Below are positions 28,771 to 37,821 of a stretch of 64,000 nucleotides of DNA, in pieces. The DNA comes from Arsenophonus sp. aPb (GTDB lineage: Bacteria; Pseudomonadota; Gammaproteobacteria; Enterobacterales; Enterobacteriaceae). A program made the position numbers and the translations under genes. A model generated the notes under the pieces. It ran no database searches and was not told the origin of the DNA. It saw nothing but the letters and a program-made list of their open reading frames with translations. Each line of letters begins with the position of its first letter. Within the stretch, counting starts at the first letter, position 1. The stretch is taken from NCBI RefSeq assembly GCF_029873475.1, contig NZ_CP123500.1, positions 25,843-89,842 on the forward strand, given 5' to 3'.

Positions 28771-29000
28771 GCGCTGGCAAAAAAGCGGCCAGCGCGGTTA
28801 ATGCGGCGCGTCTAGTATGGACGCTGCAAGCTGGGTTTTACAATTGCTAGTCACTATCCATGTAGACAACACCCGCGTTGTTATCCACGGCTGCCAATTT
28901 TGTTGAGCAGGACATACCCACCCCAAAAAGTGGGTATGTCCGTCGCGTACGGGTAGGCGAAGTCGTACCTGCAACAAAATCAAGCGATGGGTAACAACGC
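28771..29000. ncRNA. Multi-branched folded element in the leading region (structured RNA or single-strand promoter)
   Basis: Several exact inverted repeats nest inside each other. Two simple hairpins come first: 28771-28778 with 28788-28795 (GCGCTGGC) and 28808-28812 with 28820-28824. A closed domain follows. Stem A pairs 28875-28886 with 28989-29000 (11 of 12). Stem B pairs 28897-28905 with 28972-28980 (9 of 9). Within B are hairpin C, 28910-28921 with 28930-28941 (12 of 12), and hairpin D, 28947-28951 with 28964-28968. This makes a 126-base three-way-junction fold. No coding frame explains it. Position beside oriT suggests a single-strand promoter or priming site; a structured RNA is the alternative. 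Confidence 0.6.
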
Positions 29001-29165
29001 TCTGGAGTGATTGGCTCGATGCTAATCAGTACAGATAGGCGTTTATTTCATGCGAATAGGAATTGATTATTGAAAATAACTTTTTGATGAACAGGGGATA
29101 CGCTATTTCTTCTAAGAAACAGTTCCGTGGCATGTTAGACTTAATTTCTCGCATTCGATCATACT

Positions 29166-30099
29166 TTAATCTTTAAACAGGTTTCTTAATTCAGACTCTG
29201 ACAACCCAGTAAATTTCATCACTGACAGCCTGTTCATACCACTTTCGAGCATCTGCTTTGCTATCTCAAGTTGTGCTTCAAGTTTGCCTTTTTGCATCCC
29301 TTCTTGAATGCCTTCAAGTTTGCCTTTTTGAATACCTTTTTGTTCACCCTCACGGCGTAACTGTTCTGCAATAGTCATTACGACCTCCCGATAATCATCC
29401 GCTTTTTCCGCAATCTGATGCAAAAACTGTTTTGCATCCGAAGTATTCCCCCGCTCAACAATATAATACATTAATCCTTTAAACAACTCTGGCTGTATTA
29501 CATACTGATTTAATAAGCCTGCTATCTCCTGACTAAATTCTAGCATATCACGTGCTCGGATATGTTTCATCACTAACTCCATCAGCGCAACACGTCGATG
29601 CTTTATGATTTCCTCGTCAGGAATGGCTGTAACGTCAACTAGCGGGAACGCCTGAGTATAAACAGATTTTGCCAGTTCCGGATCAGCAAAGCAATCAAAC
29701 CAATCTGCACTATAAGGATAGGGGGAAGTTTTACCTTGATAGAACAGTAGCGGTATTACGACCGGCAACATTTTATTACCTTGTTCAAGATGCCGATGCA
29801 TCGCAGCGACGGCATAACGCATCAGGCGAAATGGCATCAGCTTTTCAGGGCGGCTCTGATGCGAGAAGGCAATAGACATACCCCTTTCCTGTTGTCGTTT
29901 GTACAGAATAGAGCATATCAGAGCACTGACTACGCAGGTCTGGTTCAATAAAACTACCGGACTCCATTGCCAACGTACTAAAATCACACAATTTGCGAAT
30001 ATTTTCAGGCAAATGGATTTCCAGGAAATCCTTTGCAATCGTAATATCGCCAAGAAACTTCTTAAACAAACTATCATGATGAGAAAGTATTTTTTTCAT
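29166..30099 (-). pseudogene. rpn: Rpn-family recombination-promoting nuclease, frameshifted
   Basis: This Rpn/transposase_31 family (PF04754) gene starts MKKILSHHDSLFKKFLGDI at 30099. The PD-(D/E)XK core includes DLRSQCSDMLYSV and YVYCL. Near 29852 the frame breaks: a two-base loss in the segment that should read YCLLEHQSRPEKL. After that KLMPFRLMRYAVAAMHRHL and the long helical C-terminus continue, with Gln/Gly/Lys repeats (EGEQKGIQKGKLEGIQEG). It ends SESELRNLFKD. Two other fragments of the same family lie at 46600-46915 and 51915-52010. Confidence 0.88.
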
Positions 30100-30253
30100 C
30101 GCTACAGTATAAACTTGAGGGGTAACCCTTGCGATAATTTTTATAGCAAAAAACAAAAATAAAAACTTGCTATTACTGACCATAGTCAGTCTAATATCTA
30201 GAAGGTAAGGGATCCCCCATTACCCACCATAGCCCCAACGGGCAGGAGAAAAA

Positions 30254-30769
30254 ATGAACATACAAGAAGCATTAAATGTATTTAATCTATCAGGTGAACT
30301 AACTGAAAAAGATATCAAGACCACTTATAAAAAACTCGCATTAAAATATCATCCAGATCGTAATCCTTTAGGCACTGAATTGATGAAAGCGGTTAATACC
30401 GCCTTTGATTTTCTGATGGCTAACATTGAAAAAATTAATCAGTTTCAAAGTACAGATAACAATGCTCGTTACAATTACGGTGAAGAACTTGAAAATGTAC
30501 TAACAATACTTTCCGGTTTGCCTGGAGCGATATTTGAAGTCATCGGTAACTGGGTATGGATCAGCGGCGAAACCCTAGAACATAAAGAAAAATTAAAAGA
30601 AATTGGCTGCAAGTGGGCAGCAAAAAAGAAACAATGGTTCTATCGTCCAGAAGAACATAAAAGTCGTTTTAACCGTAAAGAACATACAATGGACGAGATC
30701 CGCGAAATGTATGGAACAGATGGCCGCCGAAAAGCAAAAGGCTGGTATCGCGTAGAAGCCAAGGCATAA
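30254..30769 (+). CDS. Plasmid J-domain (DnaJ-like) protein
   Basis: This 171-residue protein has an N-terminal J domain with the HPD motif at residues 33-35 (LKYHPDRNP). It lacks the Gly/Phe and zinc-finger regions of DnaJ. The C-terminal half (FEVIGNWVWISGETLEHKEKLKEIGCKWAAKKKQWFYRPEE) is a compact domain found with J domains on plasmids and phages. It should recruit DnaK to some target; which one is unknown. It is the first intact gene after the structured element in the presumed leading region. Confidence 0.85.
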   Translation: MNIQEALNVFNLSGELTEKDIKTTYKKLALKYHPDRNPLGTELMKAVNTAFDFLMANIEKINQFQSTDNNARYNYGEELENVLTILSGLPGAIFEVIGNWVWISGETLEHKEKLKEIGCKWAAKKKQWFYRPEEHKSRFNRKEHTMDEIREMYGTDGRRKAKGWYRVEAKA

Positions 30770-30822
30770 CCATCAAAAGCGGGGCGGAAGCCCCTTAAAT
30801 ATCCATACTTGGAAGAAAAAAC

Positions 30823-31377
30823 ATGAGTAATAAAACATTTAAATCTCAATATTCATCGCTTTTTGAACGTGTATGTATTTTCTTGGGAAACGGCTGGCGC
30901 ATTGATAAGCTAGAACAAAATTGCGCTCACCGTTTGAAACTAACAAGCGCTAACTATCGTCATTACGCTATCTTTGCCAGATTAGAAAACAACAGAATAA
31001 TACTCACTGGTAGTATTGACTACTATTACTATAGATATGCAAAATCGTCACAATGTACTGTATCACCCATGCGTAGTGCTACAGCTATTGCAAAAGATAT
31101 TAATCGAAAAATATTAATAACGGCCATCAATGAAATAAAAAAAGCTAATGATTATCATCAAGAAAAACAACAGGATGATGAACATCGGCAAATTGTAAAA
31201 GGCATGCTAAGGCGTTTGGTAAAGCTGACGCCATGTTGGAACACGATGACTGGTTTTAACACATCGAATGGTATAGATGGAACTATAAGAGAAAGCTACA
31301 AGGGATATGGGGTTCAATTTAATGGTCTGACAACCGAACAACTCATCAAGTTAATTGGGTTTGTCTCTGTGCTATAA
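30823..31377 (+). CDS. Uncharacterised plasmid protein
   Basis: I do not recognise this 184-residue protein. The N-terminal half looks beta-rich (HRLKLTSANYRHYAIFARLENNRIILTGSI), then comes a tyrosine-rich patch DYYYYRYAKSS and a basic helical region. The C-terminus reads GIDGTIRESYKGYGVQFNGLTTEQLIKLIGFV. It lies 53 bases after the J-domain gene and is probably co-transcribed with it. No membrane segments or known catalytic motif are seen. Confidence 0.6.
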   Translation: MSNKTFKSQYSSLFERVCIFLGNGWRIDKLEQNCAHRLKLTSANYRHYAIFARLENNRIILTGSIDYYYYRYAKSSQCTVSPMRSATAIAKDINRKILITAINEIKKANDYHQEKQQDDEHRQIVKGMLRRLVKLTPCWNTMTGFNTSNGIDGTIRESYKGYGVQFNGLTTEQLIKLIGFVSVL

Positions 31378-31681
31378 ACAACCCTTATACAACTTAACCA
31401 GGCTGGCTACACTGAACAAAGCCAGTCAGGTACATCTGTTTTATTTTTAATGCCCTTAAGGGCATGGAAGGCGCAAAAAATTATTACAAGAGATTGATGA
31501 AACCAAATTGCGCCGATACGTGAACAAAGTGAACAACAAGACTAATATAACGCACAGGACACCACGTTAGCGCCCCTGCTAGACGCCTTTGAAGTATTAT
31601 GACAATTAAGTATTTCAAACTATAACCACTATCGAAGCCGGTAAATTATTATAGGCTTTGATCTTTTAATAAAGGCAATCC
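31378..31681. other. Intergenic region with a perfect palindrome
   Basis: No gene is recognised here. ATGCCCTTAAGGGCAT, a perfect 16-bp palindrome, lies at 31450-31465. It may be an operator or a weak terminator of the preceding genes. Confidence 0.4.
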
Positions 31682-31996
31682 ATGATAAATAAAAATGTAT
31701 TAAACACCTTATATGAAAGAAAGGGTATTGGAAATAGAACATTTAGCGTGACATGTACAAAAGAAAACCAAGATTATTCATTATGTTGTGAAAAAAAAAT
31801 AAAAATCAGATCAAAAACCAAAATATCTGATCCTAAAAAGTCTACTAGTCGTAAAACGATTTTTAGTATTAGTATAAAAATAGATGACTTGAATGAAATT
31901 GATTATGATAGATTTTTTTCTTCATTACCTAATGAAGAAAAAGAAATTTTTCATAAACTTGTAATAAAAATTGCAGAAAAAATAAACCATGACTGA
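31682..31996 (+). CDS. Uncharacterised small protein, coupled to an HTH regulator
   Basis: This 104-residue basic protein is of unknown family. It has a central Lys/Ser/Thr-rich part (KKIKIRSKTKISDPKKSTSRKT) and a C-terminal helical part (NEIDYDRFFSSLPNEEKEIFHKLVIKIAEKI). Its end overlaps the start of the next gene by eight bases. The pair has the layout of a toxin-antitoxin or a small regulatory operon, but neither toxin nor antitoxin motif can be named. Confidence 0.55.
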   Translation: MINKNVLNTLYERKGIGNRTFSVTCTKENQDYSLCCEKKIKIRSKTKISDPKKSTSRKTIFSISIKIDDLNEIDYDRFFSSLPNEEKEIFHKLVIKIAEKINHD

Positions 31997-32228
31997 TATT
32001 GCACTAACTGCTGAAACTGTAAAACGATTGCGAGTAAAAACGGGATTAACCCAAAAAGAGATAGCTAAGTTATTTGGCATATCACTGAATTACTGGCAAC
32101 GAAAAGAGTTAAACCCAGATAGCGCACAACACCGTAAAATCTCCAAAAGTGAATATACCTTATTACTATTACTCGCCGGAGAGCATCCTGACTTTATTCT
32201 GCAAAAACGTGGTCATTTGGAAAAATGA
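31989..32228 (+). CDS. Small XRE-type DNA-binding protein
   Basis: This 79-residue protein is almost entirely one Cro/CI helix-turn-helix: ETVKRLRVKTGLTQKEIAKLFGISLNYWQRKE. It overlaps the end of the preceding gene by eight bases. The palindrome-like GACTCAGACTGAGAC begins at 32227, right at its stop codon, with a better copy at 32301-32315. These may be sites it binds. Confidence 0.75.
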   Translation: MTDIALTAETVKRLRVKTGLTQKEIAKLFGISLNYWQRKELNPDSAQHRKISKSEYTLLLLLAGEHPDFILQKRGHLEK

Positions 32229-32298
32229 CTCAGACTGAGACAAATATTAACTCTCTATGAGTATAACTTTAACTACAAGGTTAAAATTAAACCAAACA

Positions 32299-32544
32299 AT
32301 GACTCAAACTGAGTCAAATAAAAGTAACATTATTAATTTTATAGATTTTTTATGGAGTAGTATTAAACGTAGTATCGTACACCACCGTGATATGAGCAGG
32401 TATCTAGCCCTTTGGATGTTGAAAAAGAACCATCATTGCATATCGCTTTTATATCTGGATTGTTTGAGTCGTTTGTTATATATGGGGTTCTACGCCGGAA
32501 CACCGGAAAATCCCACTACTAAAATTAAATTTTTTTCACAATAA
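32299..32544 (+). CDS. Uncharacterised small protein preceded by a palindromic site
   Basis: This frame starts MTQTESNKSNIINFIDFLWS, an 81-residue protein of unknown family with His, Leu and Tyr-rich segments (LLYLDCLSRLLYMGFYAG). The start at 32299 overlaps the palindromic site GACTCAAACTGAGTC (32301-32315). An in-frame ATG at 32257 is also possible. It may be spurious. Confidence 0.35.
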   Translation: MTQTESNKSNIINFIDFLWSSIKRSIVHHRDMSRYLALWMLKKNHHCISLLYLDCLSRLLYMGFYAGTPENPTTKIKFFSQ

Positions 32545-32582
32545 ATCAATTAGATATTGATTCAGCATCGCCATTGAGAGAA

Positions 32583-33356
32583 CTATCCACACAGAAAACT
32601 TATCCCCCTAACAGAGCCAGATACTGACACATCAGGCGTATGTCTAACCATCATGCTAATGATATTTTCTAGTCTTCTAATTAAGTCATCGTAAGTCATA
32701 ATATCCATTATATTGGCGTATTTTCGACCAATAATTTCAAAATCAAAATGTTGTTCATTGGTGAATTCATTATCGCGCCCAAGCAAGAGCAATGCTTTTG
32801 GGTTGGCGATCTTTAGTGTAATATCTTTAGGGAGTTCTTTTTTGCGTTTCTTATAAATTTCCTGTTCTCCAGCATAACCCCATTTACTCAGGTGGAATAG
32901 ATACTTTTCTGCCTGGATGATTGTTCCAGACATCTCATTTCCCGGTGCATGGTTATCCCGATATTTACCATGAGAAAGTAGATTATTCGGAAAAGGCTTT
33001 TTATTTCGATAATGTCGACATTCCCATTAGCATCGACCAACATCAGGTCAATATACCGCTTACTTACCTTATCGCATTTTGAATAAAAATCCTTAATATG
33101 AACATTTTCGAGTACTGCAATGTACTTGGGAAAGATAAAAAGCAATAATTCAAGAATTTTTTCCTGCCAAACCTTTTCCTTATAACTACCCACATAATTT
33201 AGCATATGTTTTAGTTCAGCAAGGATGTATTTGAACTTTTGAATCTCAAAGCTTTGAATAAGAAGTCTACCTTGCGACGTCTTTGTGACAATAGCCGGCT
33301 TCTTCGCAAGATAATTATTTAGTTGTTTTTCTGCATCCGACAACGTACCAAAATAA
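32583..33356 (-). pseudogene. sduA: Shedu-type antiphage nuclease (SduA, DUF4263), broken
   Basis: On the minus strand two frames together give a Shedu-like protein. The first ends with YIDLMLVDANGNVDIIEIK, which has the nuclease pattern D-x(n)-E-x-K. A one-base loss in the A run near 33010 breaks the frame. The true frame continues KPFPNNLLSHGKYRDNHAPG, then NEMSGTIIQAEKYLFHLSKWG and KALLLLGRDNEFT. These are the conserved features of the DUF4263 nuclease domain. The N-terminus is cut by the IS6 copy at 33357. Shedu proteins defend against phages; this copy should be inactive. Confidence 0.75.
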
Positions 33357-34171
33357 GGCACTGTTGCAAAGATCGGCTCGAATTGCGGATAATCATTCCT
33401 AACAATTTAATTAAAGGTGCCCCACATGAATGTTTTTAAAGGTCGACACTTTACCCGCGACATTATCTTGTGGGCAGTACGCTGGTACTGTAAATACGGC
33501 ATTAGTTATCTGAGCTGCAAGAGATACTGGCCGAACGCGGTGTGCATGTTGACCACACCATCCTCTATCGCTGGGTTCAGCGTTATGCAGCTGAAATGGA
33601 AAAACGGCTGCGGTGGTACTGGCGTAATCCTTCCGCTCTTTGCCCGTGGCACATTGACGAAACGTATATAAAGGTGAATGGCCGCTGGGCTTATCTGTAT
33701 CGCGCTGTAAGAGCGTACTCTGGATTTTTACCTTGCACCACGGCGTAATAGCAAAGCGGCATACCGGTTTCGGGGTAAAATTTTAAACAATGTAAAACAG
33801 GGGCAGATCCCAGGCGTTATCAATACGGATAAGTCTCCGCCATACGCTCCGGCACTCACTCGACTTAAACGAGAAGGTCAATGTCCGCCTGACGTTGAAC
33901 ATCGACAGATTAAGTACCGGAATAACGTTATCGAATGCGATCATGGCAAACTGAAACGGATAGTCAGCGTCAAGCTAGGGTTTAAATCGATGAAGACAGC
34001 TTATGCTACGATAAAAGGGATTGAAGTGATGCGGGCGCTGCGTAAAGGTCAGGCGAAGTCTTTTACTTTGACCATCCTCTTGGCGAGATGTGTCTAGTGA
34101 ATAGAGTCTTTGAAATGTAAGACCTTCACCAACAAATAAGGCCGCCGCATCACGATCTTTGCAACAGTGCC
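33357..34171 (+). mobile_element. IS6-family insertion sequence, dead copy B
   Basis: This 815-bp copy has IS6 ends (GGCACTGTTGCAAAG at 33357 and the inverted end finishing at 34171). The transposase is on the plus strand: MNVFKGRHFTRDIILWA is followed after a frameshift by VDHTILYRWVQRYA, with a further break after the first catalytic segment. It separates the Shedu remnant from the cas3 remnant. No 8-bp duplication flanks it, so rearrangement after insertion is likely. Confidence 0.88.
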
Positions 34172-34413
34172 ATTATATCTGCTTGTAGTACAAGGTTTAC
34201 AAATCGATCTTATCAAACAGGCTGTTTTAATGCGACAGAACCGCCAAAAATACTATTCATAGTACATCACTTTTTACCAAGTGATCGCATAAAGGAGTAT
34301 TGTTTTTTCTTGTAATGCGGATTTTAGATGATGAATACATATCACCTTATAAAATTTAAAGTAAAGAGCAAAGACTTTTTATCGACTTCAATTTACAATC
34401 AGCTTAGTTCATT

Positions 34414-35061
34414 TTGGAGTATTGTAAAATTATAAATCGCAGACATAGTACCCAGGAAACCTCCCCGGTTCTTGCCGTTGGTTACTATCAAAATTGCCCG
34501 GCAAAAATCTATCATAACGCTCATAAACAGCATTGTTTAGGCCTTAGTGTTTTTGGACATTGCCTGATTGTTGGTGAAGTGGCACGTGCTTTAAGCAACA
34601 GATTCCATTTTGCTTTACAACAGAGTTTGTTCCCACTTGGTGGTGGCAGTTCATGATATAGGTAAAGTTAGTCCCACTTTTTTTAAAGCTACAACGCTCA
34701 ATTCTAGATAACAATTCTACCTTGTTGTCCAATTTGGTTGAATTTACTCGCATTGATGAAAGGCGCTGGGGTGGGCATGCTGGAGTCCGTAAAATAGCAT
34801 TAAAACTATTTGTAATGATCCTGTGATCGTAAAAGCGCCTGGCAGCATCATGGTATTAATCCTAATGCTGGCGTATATCAGAAGGATTCAGAAGTATTAG
34901 GTGGTAAGACATGGCAAGAGCAACGGCATCAATTGATGTTGGCATTTCAGTCGGCGTTCAATGAAGAATTTCTGCAGATCCACAATTATCAGCGGATAGC
35001 GCTGGCTTGGCAGTAAGTAGTGGAATGAGGCTGGAGTCGCTGTAGCTTTATTAGCCAATAA
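34414..35061 (+). pseudogene. cas3: cas3 remnant (type I-E nuclease-helicase, HD region only)
   Basis: Pieces of the N-terminal HD domain of Cas3 can be read across changing frames: HCLGLSVFGHCLIVGEVARA, then AVHDIGKVSPTFF (the HD metal site) after a frameshift. Further on come YQKDSEVLGGKTWQEQRHQL and LAFQSAFNEEFLQIHNYQRI. Many stops and shifts interrupt it. All helicase motifs, normally several hundred residues, are absent, so the gene is deleted as well as frameshifted. It lies directly upstream of the Cascade operon in the expected orientation. Confidence 0.8.
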
Positions 35062-35168
35062 CGATGAACTCAAAGTGGTCGATGGTGGAGCCCTCCTGAG
35101 TAGCTAATATAGCTACGTCTATCGGGATGGCATTGGATTACGTATAAATAACATCAAGGAGTGAAGCC

Positions 35169-36653
35169 TTGGAAAATCGTTTTAATCTTATTGATGAAGC
35201 ATGGCTACCAGTTGCCAATGTTGGTAAGGTTAGTTTGCTCGATATTTTTACGCACCAGGAATACCGGGCATTAGGAGGTAATCCTGTTCAGAAAATAGCT
35301 ATTCTGAAGTTATTACAAGCGATTGCTCAGGCGGCGGCAACGCCAGAGGATGAAACGCAGTGGCTGCAGCTGGGCTGGCAAAAAATGGCTGCACAGATCT
35401 GTGATTATCTAGATCAATGGCACGACCGTTTTTACCTTTATGGTTCGCATCCCTTTTTGCAGATGCCAGCAATTGCCGGTGCAGCGCTTAAATCATTTAG
35501 TGTGGTGTTACCTGATGTCGCCACTGGAAACACCACTGTACTCACCCAATCACAGTCAGAAAAAATATTAGATGATGCCGATAAGGCATTGTTGCTATTG
35601 GTGCAGATGGGGTTTGCGCTGGCTGGCAAAAAAACCGATAACAAAGTGGTATTAAGTGAAGGATATCGAGGTAAAACCAAAGATAATGGCAAAGCTGTGA
35701 GCAGTAAACCTGGACCAGCGGTTGCCCACATGGGATTACTACACAACTTCTGTTTTGGTACCTCGTTACTCAAGACCATCTGGTTGAATCTATTTACTCA
35801 AACTGAGATTGCTGCGTTAACTATCTATCCAAATAGCCTCGGTACTGCCCCATGGCAACAGATGCCACAAGGTGAAGATTGTGCCATTGCGAAACAAATG
35901 AAAGGTTCATTGATGGGGCGACTGATACCCCTTTGTCGTTTTTGCCTACTTACTGATGAAGGATTGCATTATTCGGATGGCATTACTCATGCCAGTCACA
36001 AAGAAGGTATATTCGATCCCTCGATTGCAATCAATTTCAGTGGTAACGAGGCCAAAGTACATTGGGCAAACCCTGAAAAGCTACCTTGGCGTAAGCTGAT
36101 TAGCTTGCTCGGTTTTATTGGTCAGCAAGATTCTCCTTTTGACTGCATTCAATTACAGCTTGCTCTAAGTAAAGCCCAGCGTCAGAAGGAAGCTGTTGCC
36201 ATTTGGTCAGGAGGATTGCGAGTCAGTAGTAATGCAGGAGAACAATATGTCTCTGGTTTTGATGATATGGTGGAATCCCTTTATTGGCTTAATCCAAGCT
36301 CTTTAAAGGAAATATGGTTTAACCGATTCAAAACAGAGATGAGTGAGCTGGATAAATTAGCCAAAATACTGTACGGCTGCGCGATGAGTTACTACAAAAT
36401 ATTATTAGTCGATGGCGGTAATTACGCGAAGAGAGCTATGCATCTTTTCTGGCAACTCTGTGAACGACACGCTCAACAACTTCTTGATTACTGTGATAAA
36501 CCGGATATCTGCCACCAATTGCGGCGTCAATTTGCTCGCTATGCCGAACAGGTATTTAACCAAACTTGCCCCTATCAGACCACTCGCCAATTGGATGCCT
36601 GGGCGAAAGCGAAACCTAATTTAGCAATCTATTTAAAACAGGATAAGGCATGA
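35169..36653 (+). CDS. casA: Cascade large subunit Cas8e (Cse1/CasA)
   Basis: This 494-residue Cse1 protein is the large subunit of the type I-E effector, which recognises the PAM and recruits Cas3. It opens NRFNLIDEAWLPVANVGKVSLLDIFTHQEYRALGGNPVQKIAILKLLQAIAQAA, the usual Cse1 N-terminus. It has the LYGSHPFLQMP segment and the C-terminal helical bundle. TTG at 35169 was chosen because AAGGAG lies seven bases upstream and the frame is closed before it. The reading frame is intact. It overlaps cse2 by four bases. Confidence 0.92.
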   Translation: MENRFNLIDEAWLPVANVGKVSLLDIFTHQEYRALGGNPVQKIAILKLLQAIAQAAATPEDETQWLQLGWQKMAAQICDYLDQWHDRFYLYGSHPFLQMPAIAGAALKSFSVVLPDVATGNTTVLTQSQSEKILDDADKALLLLVQMGFALAGKKTDNKVVLSEGYRGKTKDNGKAVSSKPGPAVAHMGLLHNFCFGTSLLKTIWLNLFTQTEIAALTIYPNSLGTAPWQQMPQGEDCAIAKQMKGSLMGRLIPLCRFCLLTDEGLHYSDGITHASHKEGIFDPSIAINFSGNEAKVHWANPEKLPWRKLISLLGFIGQQDSPFDCIQLQLALSKAQRQKEAVAIWSGGLRVSSNAGEQYVSGFDDMVESLYWLNPSSLKEIWFNRFKTEMSELDKLAKILYGCAMSYYKILLVDGGNYAKRAMHLFWQLCERHAQQLLDYCDKPDICHQLRRQFARYAEQVFNQTCPYQTTRQLDAWAKAKPNLAIYLKQDKA

Positions 36654-37171
36654 ATACACAATCTACTAATCGCAGTATCGCCTTTGTTGATTACTTATTC
36701 CAGCGTTGTCAACAGGATAAAGGCTTTGCTGCCCGTATGCGTAGGAGCGATAATCCCGCTACGGAATACCAGTGCTGGGAAACGCTCGCAGCATTCAATG
36801 TAAAGCTGGAATATGCTAACGCCCGGTTACCTTTTGCCTTGATTGCCGCAGCAGTTGCGCGCAGTAATCAAACCGAGAATGGAGTTCTAAGAATCGGTAA
36901 AGCTATTGCCTGTATCTTTAAGGAAGGTAATCAAAGTGAGCAAGCCAAAGCACGTCTGCGGCGCCTGCTGGCTTGTGAGGATACGAAAGAGGTTTGTCGT
37001 ATTTTGCGTCCTCTACTTCGTTTGATGCAAAGCCATGTCACTCGACCATTAGATTATGCGGCATTGCTAGAAGATTTATGCGAGTTTCATAAGAATTCAA
37101 GCGGTAAAAAAGCGCGTTGGGCGCAGCAGTTCTATCGCAATCTTGGCGAAAAAAATCAGGAGGAAGCATGA
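36650..37171 (+). CDS. casB: Cascade small subunit Cse2 (CasB)
   Basis: This 173-residue Cse2 has helical segments such as RSIAFVDYLFQRCQQDKGFAARMRRSDNP and YQCWETL, then a lysine/arginine-rich second half with LRPLLRLM and LDYAALLEDL. Two copies form the belly of Cascade and hold the displaced strand. The start codon is joined to the casA stop as ATGA. No internal break is visible. Confidence 0.9.
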   Translation: MNTQSTNRSIAFVDYLFQRCQQDKGFAARMRRSDNPATEYQCWETLAAFNVKLEYANARLPFALIAAAVARSNQTENGVLRIGKAIACIFKEGNQSEQAKARLRRLLACEDTKEVCRILRPLLRLMQSHVTRPLDYAALLEDLCEFHKNSSGKKARWAQQFYRNLGEKNQEEA

Positions 37172-37821
37172 CAAGCTATATCAGTGTGCTGCGCCTGGAT
37201 CGAGCTGCAATTAAAGCACTGAAAATCACTGATCTCTATTCTTTACATCGTGTTGTGTATGGGCTGTTTGAAGATGTCCGCAGCCAAGAAGCCAAACAAA
37301 GCAGTGAATCAAGTGGCATTCAATGGGTGGATAAAGGGGGCGATCATCAATATCGCCAACTATTGATACTATCGGATCGCTTACCGCAGCAAGTCAATCA
37401 TGGTATCATTGAAACCAAACTAATACCTCCTGACTTTTTATTACATCAACATTACCGTTTTACCATCACTGTGTCGCCTACACGCCGCAGTAACCAAAGC
37501 AAAAAAATATTTCCAATTAAAGGGCGAGAAGCTATCGCTGCTTGGTTTATTGAGCGCGCGACCAAAAATTGGGGTTTTAGCGTTGACCCGATTCATTTAC
37601 AAGTTGCAGCTATTAATGTGCAGCAATTCCAGGATAAGGCGCAACGCCTAGTCACCCTACAACAAGCCACTTTGAGCGGCAACCTATCCGTTATCGATCA
37701 AGATAGTTTTCACTCCAGTTTTAGTAAAGGGTTAGGGCGAGGCCGCAGTTTCGGTTGTGGACTATTGCAAATAGTTCCCGTATCGACCTTCTATTATTTT
37801 AACCAAAAGGAATCAGCATGA
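37168..37821 (+). CDS. casE: CRISPR RNA endonuclease Cas6e (CasE)
   Basis: This 217-residue crRNA-processing enzyme starts MTSYISVLRLDRAAIKALK. The likely catalytic histidine is residue 27 (YSLHRVVYGLFED). The C-terminal glycine-rich loop is FSKGLGRGRSFGCGLLQIV, as in all Cas6e proteins. The start at 37168 overlaps the casB stop as ATGA; the longer frame upstream runs into casB and is not used. In Escherichia coli this gene is last in the operon; here it comes third. Confidence 0.92.
   Translation: MTSYISVLRLDRAAIKALKITDLYSLHRVVYGLFEDVRSQEAKQSSESSGIQWVDKGGDHQYRQLLILSDRLPQQVNHGIIETKLIPPDFLLHQHYRFTITVSPTRRSNQSKKIFPIKGREAIAAWFIERATKNWGFSVDPIHLQVAAINVQQFQDKAQRLVTLQQATLSGNLSVIDQDSFHSSFSKGLGRGRSFGCGLLQIVPVSTFYYFNQKESA

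Noticed and set aside
28798..28983. 61-codon minus-strand frame in the structured element
   Set aside because: No ribosome site, and its codons coincide with the inverted repeats, which explain the sequence better.
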